A DNA stretch of 64,000 bases from Siderastrea radians (taxonomy: Eukaryota; Cnidaria; Anthozoa; Scleractinia; Rhizangiidae): the NCBI GenBank assembly GCA_964017195.1, contig OZ024890.1:24855701-24919700 (forward strand), in the 5' to 3' direction. Shown piece by piece: positions 57,755-64,000 of the stretch. Under the pieces are notes generated by a model. That model was not told where the DNA came from, did not search any database, and worked only from the letters and a program-made list of their open reading frames with translations. A program made the position numbers and the translations under genes. The number at the start of each line of letters is the position of its first letter. The first letter of the stretch is position 1.

Positions 57755-57832
57755 TAGCTTGGTAGCTGAGTTGGGTAGATCGAGCGCTCCACCGATATCG
57801 CAGAGGTCATAGGTTCAAATCCCGTTCAAGCC
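57755..57832 (+). repeat. tRNA-like SINE head in duplication unit 1
   Basis: It matches the unit at 61600-61672 (box B GGTTCAAATCCCGTTCAAGC) but with several changes and extra bases in the D-arm region, so the acceptor stem is damaged. Confidence 0.6.
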
Positions 57833-58442
57833 TGAATTTTTTCAAGGTGTTATTTTATAATCTCCTTAAATTGATATCGTTAACTGCGAGGGTCAACATC
57901 ATTTCTTATTTCATCCGCAGCTCACTTACATGGTTATTTTGTATATTCACTCTCATAACAATTTTATTAAAAGAAGACTACAGTTCTTAAGTGTTTTCTG
58001 AAATTGAGAACGACAAAATCAAACTTAGAATTTCATTTTAAGAAGGGGTAAGTCCTTAAAATAATTTAGTACTTTTAAATTAGAAGGTTTTTTTTCTAAA
58101 AATTAGCACGATACGGTAACATCAAACCCAGTTGCTACTTCTAAAGTAAGAAACATAATACTTTGAATTCAAGTAAATATGCTCAATTTAAAATTCCAGG
58201 TTTAAGACTGCTACGGACCTAACCTGTAAAATCGTTCCCGTTTTACAGCCCACAACAGCAAAAATCATTGCCCTTTCTCAAACCAGATGACAAAAGAAAC
58301 AAAACTTACTCTATGTGGATGGGTCAAAATTTGTCCTTAGTTCGGATCCAAAACCTGTCCTTTGGCCTACTGTACATACAGGTTCAGTCGGCCAAAGGAC
58401 AGGTTTTTACTTTTACCTAAATAGCCCTTTATATATAGAGGA

Positions 58443-58743
58443 TATTACACGGCAGCTTGAAGATATGAATTTCACTTTCGAGTGGTAAAAACAAATTTTA
58501 CGAACGAGCGCAGCTAGTGAGTAAAATATTGTTTTTTCACCGCGAGAAAACAAAATTCACATCTTCAAGCCGCCGTGTAATTTTCTTTTTATTACATAGA
58601 CAAGTTTTTTGCACAAATAACAGTGTAAAAGGTGGAAATGATGTCATCGATATCCTCACTAGTGAGGATGTGGAAAATACGCCCCTCGAGTCCCGTATGT
58701 GGTTTCGTATGAACTTTACGAGTGGTTTATTATCCACTTAAAC
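58443..58743. mobile_element. Insertion in unit 1 only, with ATTACACGGC(A/G)GCTTGAAGAT repeats
   Basis: ATATTACACGGCAGCTTGAA near the left is mirrored by TTCAAGCCGCCGTGTAAT at 58563-58580, around the symmetrical ATTTTACGAACGAGCGCAGC core. The remainder (ATGATGTCATCGATATCCTC ... GAGTGGTTTATTATCCACTT) has no counterpart in unit 2, where TTTATATGACGGGGTAGCTC runs on directly. The element therefore arrived after the duplication or was lost from unit 2. Confidence 0.7.
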
Positions 58744-58790
58744 ACTCTTGCCTATATAACAAAAAGGAGTAGCTCCGTTCCCTGGTTTTA

Positions 58791-58793
<3 letters not shown>

Positions 58794-58855
<62 letters not shown>

Positions 58856-58883
58856 CACCATCATCATCATCATCATCATCATC
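58794..58883. repeat. (ATC)n microsatellite upstream of glycosyltransferase 1
   Basis: About 29 nearly pure TCA triplets with one CTCACC interruption. The equivalent site in unit 2 (62294-62325) is CGTCGTCGT followed by CATCATCAT, so the array predates the duplication and has since diverged in length and motif. Confidence 0.92.
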
Positions 58884-59015
58884 ACATCCATTGATCCTAC
58901 AAATTCAAGTGTTTCAATTAAACCATCTGTATTTATTTGCAGGAGGAGTTCAATAAAAAGAGCCTATTTTCACCTAATGAAACCTTAAAATGTCAGCATC
59001 AACCTTGTTTGTTAT

Positions 59016-59996
59016 ATGACGGATAAGGCAATAGCAGTGCAGTTAATGTTGAAAATGAAGTACCTGCAGCGGTTATCTGTTGCTAGTGTTATGGCAATTT
59101 TATTAATTATAAGTGCATCCTTTTTCATCAAGTCCACTGAAAAAACACAGACTGCCTCTAATCAACAAGATTGCAAATCTTGGAAAACAGAAATATCCCA
59201 GCACAAGACTACTTTAATAACCAAGGCTGTATGTGTGAGACACTACTTTCTACTTATTTTGGTCTCATCTGCTCCAGCAAATTTTAAAAGAAGAAATTTA
59301 ATTCGCCAAACTTGGGGTACTGATAGCAATGTTGAACCTCGGTGGCGGACATTCTTTCTTCTTGGTCAAACAAGGAATGAAACATTGACAGTTTTACTTG
59401 AAACAGAAGAGAAAAGTTATGGCGACATAATTCGTGGCAACTATTTTGAGCATTATTGGAATCAGAGTCTTAAGGTAGAGATGGGTTTTGAGTGGGCGGC
59501 CAGATATTGTCAATTCTCCTTCCTTTTAAAGGCAGATGATGATGTGTTTGTTAACACCAAAGATTTGATTTTGCTGCTGCAACGCTCAACACCCAAGAAT
59601 AGGCTGTATATGGGTAAAGTGCAGTTGAACGCCAAAGTGCGTCGCTATGGGAAATTCAACGTCAGCTATGATGAATATGCTGGTTTAACCTACCCAAGCT
59701 ACTGTAGTGGGGCTGGATTTGTTTTGTCATATGATGTTGTTGACTGCCTGGTTCCATTGTTTGATGTGGCGAATCCATTTAGAATTGATGATACTTATGT
59801 TGGAATACTTGTAAACAAAGTTGGCATCACCCCAGTTGACCACAGATGGTTTATTTTTCCATTCACTAACTATGACGATTGTTACTTTGTGCCACACACT
59901 CTTGTCCAACACCGCGCTGTTGGGCAGTGTTTGATCAGACTTTTTAGAATGCACTCCAAAGTTTTTTATGATTCAATTTTAGGGTCTTTCTTTTGA
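59016..59996 (+). CDS. Beta-1,3-galactosyl/GlcNAc-transferase (GT31), copy 1
   Basis: Type II Golgi membrane enzyme that adds Gal or GlcNAc in beta-1,3 linkage from a UDP-sugar; the acceptor cannot be told. 326 residues, single coding exon. A short cytosolic tail is followed by a membrane anchor (about 18-37, SVASVMAILLIISASFF) and a stem. The catalytic domain then shows RRNLIRQTWG (92-101), TFFLLGQT (112-119), EEKSYGDII (131-139), FLLKADDDVFVN (169-180; metal-binding DDD at 174-176), YPSYCSGAGFVLS (226-238) and IDDTYVG (257-263; the acidic pair is in the position of the family's (E/D)DVxxG motif). Sequons at N121, N149 and N215. The start is conserved with copy 2 (M-T/S-DKAIAVQ). A 3' splice site TATTTATTTGCAG at 58942 implies a 5' UTR intron. 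Length fits the family; gene intact. Confidence 0.93.
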   Translation: MTDKAIAVQLMLKMKYLQRLSVASVMAILLIISASFFIKSTEKTQTASNQQDCKSWKTEISQHKTTLITKAVCVRHYFLLILVSSAPANFKRRNLIRQTWGTDSNVEPRWRTFFLLGQTRNETLTVLLETEEKSYGDIIRGNYFEHYWNQSLKVEMGFEWAARYCQFSFLLKADDDVFVNTKDLILLLQRSTPKNRLYMGKVQLNAKVRRYGKFNVSYDEYAGLTYPSYCSGAGFVLSYDVVDCLVPLFDVANPFRIDDTYVGILVNKVGITPVDHRWFIFPFTNYDDCYFVPHTLVQHRAVGQCLIRLFRMHSKVFYDSILGSFF

Positions 59997-60210
59997 TGTT
60001 TAAATGTCTAAGATACTCCAAATGTTATACTGTTATACCTCTATTATTATAAAATTATAAAATTCTGCGGCAGTATTCTTTAAAATTTTCTGCGACTTAA
60101 CGTTCAGCTAAACAGCTCATTCTGTCAACAGATCAACGTGTCTTAGCTTTCATTAATACGCGCTACGGTTAAACCTTACTACGGACACCGAAGGGACAGA
60201 ACAAAGTCTC
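59997..60210. other. 3' flank of glycosyltransferase copy 1
   Basis: Contains TTATTATAAAATTATAAAATT shared with the flank of copy 2, then unique sequence. No gene is seen. Confidence 0.4.
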
Positions 60211-60519
60211 CGCAACCCCGGTCCCCAGGACCTTCTCCTCGTTCAAAATGGCGGTCGGAGAAACCCCTGGCCAAAGCTGCTGAAATACTCGCGGAGTATT
60301 TTGTCACGTGACACATGATGAAATGGCTTTTTCGGAGGTTGGTTTTAGCGTCTGGCGGCCCTGTTTGTTGTTGTTGTTGTTTTTTTGCAATCTGAAACCG
60401 TTATTCAAACGAAGCGAAGACATTTTAAAGTGTTTACGTGACAAATGTTTTGGAGCCATTTTAGCAACCGTGGCCAAGGGTTTCTCCGACGATGAGAAGG
60501 CCCTGGGGACGAGGCTGAA
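60211..60519. mobile_element. Foldback MITE with CCCGGTCCCCAGG / CCTGGGGACGAGG ends
   Basis: CCGGTCCCCAGGACCTTCTC at the left is mirrored by GAGAAGGCCCTGGGGACGAG at the right. The second block is GGTCGGAGAAACCCCTGGCC against GGCCAAGGGTTTCTCCGACG. Confidence 0.8.
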
Positions 60520-60718
60520 GTGTCCGTATTAGAGAAGTGTCCGTTTTATAGAAGTCAGCATGATGACGTCACTTTTAAGACTCCACTGACAGTTTAAGAG
60601 TTCACTAACTAAGAACTGGCCCACACTCGTCTTTGAACTGCATCTAAGGCGGTATTGAGGCACTGTTTATCAGTATAGCGTAGTACAGCGTACATCTCAG
60701 CTACACTGTTCGACTCAT

Positions 60719-61200
60719 TATGCGCCGATCAATTGGAAAGTTCAACAACCCCCCCCCCCGGGCAACCGCCCGGGCATTTGAACTTTTGAAGATTGGCTTG
60801 TTCAAATTCCCTCCCCTCGGGGCAAGAAAGCTGTTCAAATGCCCCACCAATTGTTACTGAACTACCTCTCCTCAGGACAAATTTCGTCTTCAATCAAACA
60901 CTTTACACGCCTTTCAGAGAGAGATATGCCATAATGACACCTTTAAACTTCTTTTAAAGACCCTTTTGAAAGGGTAATTTACTAACAAAGGTGAAATTCT
61001 ATCTTGTAAATCCGTTAAACCCTCCAAAAGTCGAAAAAACTCAGGGGCGTATTACGTCAGAACAAGAGATAAATCCGGTTCAAATTCCCCACCCTTCCAA
61101 CGCAAAGTTCAAATTCCCCCATCCCCGGGGACGATACACAGTCAAATGCCCGGGGTATGCCCGGGGGGGATGTTGAAGTTTCGAATTGATTGGCGCATTA
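60719..61200. mobile_element. TIR element with ATGCGCC(G/A)ATCAATT ends
   Basis: ATGCGCCGATCAATTGGAAA followed by GTTCAACAACCCCCC at the left; GGGGGGATGTTGAAG followed by TTTCGAATTGATTGGCGCAT at the right. GC-rich CCCGGGCATTTGAAC and GTTCAAATGCCC units lie inside. It is flanked by GTCCGTATTAGAG-type repeats (60521-60560, 61350-61480), which may be an older element split by this one. Confidence 0.8.
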
Positions 61201-61599
61201 TTTTGAAACGAAATAAACTTTGGTTCCATGTTATGGTACTTTATTTAGTGTTGAAATCTCCAGTAGAAGATAAAGTGAATAAAGCGTTGTTTTTTGTAAC
61301 TGCAAACAGGAAAATGTATTACATACACAAACTCAGTCATCACCTGATTACCGGAGTGTCCGTAATAAGAGGCTAAGTTTATATTTGCACTTTAATTTGC
61401 TCCGAGCCCAGAGGCTCTGGGGGCGTGGCCGCGATTTAGTGTCCGTTGTCCGTATTAAAGAGGGTTCGTATTATAGACGTTTTTTTAAAAGAAAATATGT
61501 AAGAATTTTGTCAGGACATAGGAAATTAGAGAGAAACGAAGGAGGGCTTCTCATTTTCTTTTAACTGTTTTGTGTTTTGAAGACAAATGTGCAAGTGTT

Positions 61600-61672
61600 G
61601 GCTTGATAGCTCAATTGGTTTGAGAGCTGCACCGGTATCGCAAAGGTCGTTGGTTCGAATCCCGTTCAAGCC
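61600..61672 (+). repeat. tRNA-like SINE head in duplication unit 2
   Basis: 73 nt with a perfect 7-bp acceptor stem (GGCTTGA/TCAAGCC), box A TAGCTCAATTGGTTTGAGAG and box B TGGTTCGAATCCC. The anticodon arm (GCACCGGTATCGC) does not form a standard 5-bp stem and 7-base loop. The 3' body is shared with unit 1. I interpret it as SINE rather than tRNA; it is the best preserved of the family in this window. Confidence 0.65.
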
Positions 61673-62396
61673 TGAATTGTTTCAGGATGTTCTTTTGTCA
61701 ACTGCTTCAACTGATGTCTTTCACTGAGAGGGCCAAAAATAATTTCTTATTTCATCTGCAGTTCACATAATTATTTGATTAGTTCATATATTCACTCTCG
61801 TAAGAATTTCATTTTAAGGCGGCTACAGTTCTTAAAATAAGTGATTAAAATTAGGAGGTGCCAGAATTTCATTTTAAGAAGGGGTAAGGCCTTACATTTA
61901 GTGCTTTTAAATTAGAAGGTTCTTTCTAAAATTTAGTACGACAACATAAATAGAGTTGCTACTCTTAAAATAAGAAACTTAATACTTTAAGTTCAAGTAA
62001 ATATGCTACATTTAAAATTCCAGGTTTTAGAGCGCTACGGACCTAACCTGTAAAATCGCTCCCTATTTTTCCCTCCAGAAGAGCAAATTCATTGCCCTTT
62101 CTCATACCAGATGACAAAAGACACAAAACATACTCTTTGTGGATAAGAATGGTCAAAATTTATCTTTATTTCGGATCCAAAACCTGCCCTCTTGTACTCT
62201 AAACATACCTGACATGTACTGTCTCCAAAGGACATGTTTTCAAAAAGCCCTTTATATGACGGGGTAGCTCCCATTCCTGGGAGCTACTCCATTCGTCGTC
62301 GTCGTCGTCGTCATCATCATCATCTGCATCATTACACAACCGTTGATGCTTTAGATGCAAGTGTTTCAATTAAGGCATGTGTATTTATATTTGCAG

Positions 62397-62467
62397 GAGG
62401 AGTTCAACAAAAAAGCCTATTTTCACCAAACGAAACCTTAAAATGTCAGCGTCAACCATGTTGTTAT
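62397..62467 (+). other. 5' UTR exon segment of glycosyltransferase copy 2
   Basis: TATTTATATTTGCAG ending at 62396 is a good 3' splice site and is conserved in copy 1 (ending at 58942). The 71 bases to the ATG are also conserved, but a one-base difference in an A-run shifts any reading frame relative to copy 1, so they are untranslated and the upstream extension of the frame to 62234 is not protein. Confidence 0.6.
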
Positions 62468-63442
62468 ATGAGTGATAAGGCAATAGCAGTGCAGTTAATG
62501 TTGAACATGAAGTACTTGCAGCGGTTATTTGTTGCGGCTGTAATGGCAACTTTATTAAGTGCACTCATTTTCATCAAGTCCACTGAAAAAACACAGGCTG
62601 CCTCTAATCAACAAGACTGTAAATCTTGGAAAACAGAAATATTCCAGCACAAGACTACGTTAATGACCAAGGCTGCATGTTCCCGACACTATTTTCTACT
62701 TATTTTGGTCTCATCTGCTCCAGTAAATTTTAAAAGAAGAAATTTAATTCGCCAAACTTGGGGTACTGATAGCAACGTTGAGCCTCGGTGGCGGACATTC
62801 TTTCTACTTGGTCAAACAAGGAATCAAATACAGACAACTATACTAAAAGTAGAAGAGAAAAGCTATGGTGACATAATTCGTGGCAACTATTTTGAGCATT
62901 ATTGGAATCAGAGTTTTAAGATAGAGATGGGTTTTGAGTGGGCAGCCAGATATTGTCAATTTTCCTTCCTTTTAAAGACAGATGATGATGTGTTTGTTAA
63001 CACCAAAGATTTGATTTTGCTGCTGCAACGCTCAACACCTAAGAACAGGCTGTATATGGGTAAAGTGCAGTTGAATGCTGAAGTGCGTCGCTTTGGGTTA
63101 TACAACGTCAGCTATGACGAATATTCTGGTTCAACCTACCCAAGCTACTGTAGTGGGGCTGGCTTTGTTTTGTCATACGATGTTGTTGACTGCCTGGTTC
63201 CATTGTTTGATGTGGTCAATCCATTTAGAATTGATGATATTTATGTTGGAATGCTTGTAAACAAAGTTGGCATCACCCCAGTTGACCACAGAAGGTTTAT
63301 TTTTCCAGACAATTATATTGACAATTGTTCCTTTGTGCCACACACTATTGTCCAACACCGCGCTGTTGGGCAGTGTTTGATCAGACTTTTCATAATGCAC
63401 TCCAAAGGTTTTAATGATCCAATTTTAGGTTCTTTCTATTGA
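62468..63442 (+). CDS. Beta-1,3-galactosyl/GlcNAc-transferase (GT31), copy 2
   Basis: Tandem paralogue of the gene at 59016 with the same architecture, 324 residues. The membrane anchor is about 18-36 (LFVAAVMATLLSALIFI), two residues shorter than in copy 1. The catalytic motifs RRNLIRQTWG, FFLLGQT, EEKSYGDII, LLKTDDDVFVN (DDD at 172-174), YPSYCSGAGFVLS and IDDIYVGMLVNKVGI are all intact. This copy has the KTDDDVFVN form that is usual in GT31, whereas copy 1 has KADDD. Most differences are conservative and cluster in the stem and in the segment after GQTRN (IQTTILKV against ETLTVLLET). The frame is open upstream to 62234, but the ATG at 62468 is the one shared with copy 1. An AATAAA lies 7 bases after the stop. 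Both copies seem functional. Confidence 0.93.
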   Translation: MSDKAIAVQLMLNMKYLQRLFVAAVMATLLSALIFIKSTEKTQAASNQQDCKSWKTEIFQHKTTLMTKAACSRHYFLLILVSSAPVNFKRRNLIRQTWGTDSNVEPRWRTFFLLGQTRNQIQTTILKVEEKSYGDIIRGNYFEHYWNQSFKIEMGFEWAARYCQFSFLLKTDDDVFVNTKDLILLLQRSTPKNRLYMGKVQLNAEVRRFGLYNVSYDEYSGSTYPSYCSGAGFVLSYDVVDCLVPLFDVVNPFRIDDIYVGMLVNKVGITPVDHRRFIFPDNYIDNCSFVPHTIVQHRAVGQCLIRLFIMHSKGFNDPILGSFY

Positions 63443-63448
63443 TGTTTT

Positions 63449-63454
63449 AATAAA
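63449..63454 (+). terminator. Possible polyadenylation signal of glycosyltransferase copy 2
   Basis: AATAAA in GTTTTAATAAATGAC directly after the stop codon. It would give a very short 3' UTR. Copy 1 lacks it at the matching place. Confidence 0.35.
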
Positions 63455-63522
63455 TGACTAAGAAAATCAAAATGTTATACTGTTGTACCCTATTATTATA
63501 AAATTTTGATTTTACAATAATA

Positions 63523-63605
63523 CTGTTGGGATGCTTGAAATCAAAACCGGTGTTACCCCAGCCAGTCAGCATTGGCTCATTTTCTCCTGATAATTATGAG
63601 TGGGA
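63523..63605 (+). pseudogene. Relic of a third GT31 glycosyltransferase
   Basis: TGTTGGGATGCTTGAAATCA ... GGTGTTACCCCAG ... TTCTCCTGATAATTATGA aligns with the C-terminal coding part of copy 2 (63245-63325: TGTTGGAATGCTTGTAAACA ... CATCACCCCAG ... CCAGACAATTATATTGA). Translated, it gives VGMLEIKTGVTPASQHWLIF, then a stop, against copy 2 VGMLVNKVGITPVDHRRFIF. The rest of the domain is missing, so this is a diverged gene fragment, older than the pair. Confidence 0.65.
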
Positions 63606-63662
63606 GCCCTCACTCTTTTGTGTTGCATTTGTTAACCAGTAGAGAAGGAATCTCCAGGGAGA

Positions 63663-63735
63663 GCGGCGAAGTGGCCGAGCGGTTAGGGCACTAGATTTGT
63701 AATCCGGAGGACCTTGGTTCAAGTCTCCTTCTCTA
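63663..63735 (+). repeat. tRNA-like SINE head (TGT loop)
   Basis: AGTGGCCGAGCGGTTAGGGC (box A), TAGATTTGTAATCCGG (arm with TTTGTAA loop) and GGTTCAAGTCTCC (box B). The anticodon stem has mismatches and the acceptor arm is not clean, so it is a SINE head or tRNA pseudogene. Confidence 0.6.
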
Positions 63736-63737
63736 AA

Positions 63738-63945
63738 GGCTGGTTTTCACTAGCGTCGGAGTCGGAGTCGGAGTCGTAAGCGGAGTCGTAAGAGCGCTTA
63801 TGACCTAGTGAAAATCAAAAATCGGAGTCGTAAGCGGAGTCATAAGCTCGACGGAATCGGAGTCGGAAGAATCAGAACGTTTCCATTTTCTTCCGACTCC
63901 GCTTACGATTCCGTCGCTTACGACCTAGTGAAAACCAGATTGTCG
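63738..63945. mobile_element. MITE with CTGGTTTTCACTAG ends and GGAGTC repeats
   Basis: GGCTGGTTTTCACTAGCGTC at the left is mirrored by GACCTAGTGAAAACCAG at the right. Between them are many GTCGGAGTC and CGTAAGCGGAGTC units and their complements. Similar units continue past the right end to the window edge, so a second copy or a longer element may extend out of view. Confidence 0.75.
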
Positions 63946-64000
63946 GAGTCGGAAGCAGAAGCGGAAGGGTAAACCAATCACAGTGCTTGTTCACACGCTT

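Larger units (their letters stand above)
57288..63520 (+). repeat. Tandem segmental duplication carrying the glycosyltransferase genes
   Basis: Unit 1 runs from about 57288 to 60060 and unit 2 from about 61524 to 63510, both on the same strand. Shared non-coding blocks in order are: AGAGAAACGAAGGA(A/G)GGCTTCT; a tRNA-like SINE head; TTTCATTTTAAGAAGGGGTA; GCTACGGACCTAACCTGTAA; CAAAGGACA(G/T)GTTTT; an ATC/CGT microsatellite; TTTGCAGGAGGAGTTCAA; the gene; and a TTATTATAAAATT tail. Unit 1 holds extra DNA at 57358-57750 and 58443-58743. The gene starts are 3,452 bases apart. Confidence 0.88.

Noticed and set aside
61600..61672. Functional tRNA gene
   Set aside because: The acceptor stem and boxes A and B are good, but the anticodon arm does not fold properly. 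The same head and tail recur at 57755 and 20358, as expected of a SINE.
62234..62467. N-terminal extension of glycosyltransferase copy 2 by 78 codons
   Set aside because: It crosses a CGT/CAT microsatellite and a conserved 3' splice site. The equivalent region in copy 1 is in a different frame, so the shared ATG at 62468 is the better start.

Overview
The window reads as animal nuclear DNA, most likely from an anthozoan cnidarian (a stony coral or close relative). The evidence is AT-rich sequence, intron-rich genes with GT-AG junctions (plus one AT-AC minor-class intron), proteins clearly orthologous to vertebrate NHE8 and eIF6, a tandem pair of GT31 glycosyltransferases, and a dense population of tRNA-headed SINEs and foldback elements (MITEs). 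The species is inferred, not proven.

Layout. 1-970: a repeat-bounded stretch holding a PHD-finger exon fragment. 3127-21965 (+): a complete 17-exon sodium/proton exchanger of the NHE8/SLC9A8 type, about 592 residues, whose ninth intron has AT-AC ends and U12 splice signals; its introns carry a SINE split by a TA-flanked MITE, a second copy of that MITE, direct repeats and several TIR elements. 22.0-28.8 kb: intergenic DNA with repeats, a duplicated coding-like fragment and local duplications. 28835-38861 (+): eIF6 in seven large exons plus a probable micro terminal exon, with large foldback elements in introns 1, 5 and 6 and a GGATCC-rich minisatellite in intron 3. 38.9-48.4 kb: gene-poor DNA with several foldback elements, a SINE, a pogo/Tigger-like MITE and a decayed Penelope-like reverse transcriptase fragment between inverted TTCGAG arrays. 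About 48.49-53.53 kb: a roughly 5-kb unit with diverged long inverted repeats that encloses a frameshifted multi-exonless gene of an unrecognised family (minus strand). 53.5-57.3 kb: no supported gene. 57.3-63.6 kb: a tandem duplication carrying two intact single-coding-exon beta-1,3-glycosyltransferase genes (59016-59996 and 62468-63442, both +) and a relic of a third. The window ends in a tRNA-like SINE head and another foldback MITE.

The three intact gene types are independent housekeeping or secretory-pathway functions (organellar pH and ion balance, 60S ribosome biogenesis, Golgi glycosylation); no operon-like or pathway link is visible. No host defence cassette, CRISPR array or prokaryotic system is present. 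The least described items are the inverted-repeat-bounded 5-kb element, the minor-class intron in NHE8 with a TIR element inside it, and the third glycosyltransferase relic.
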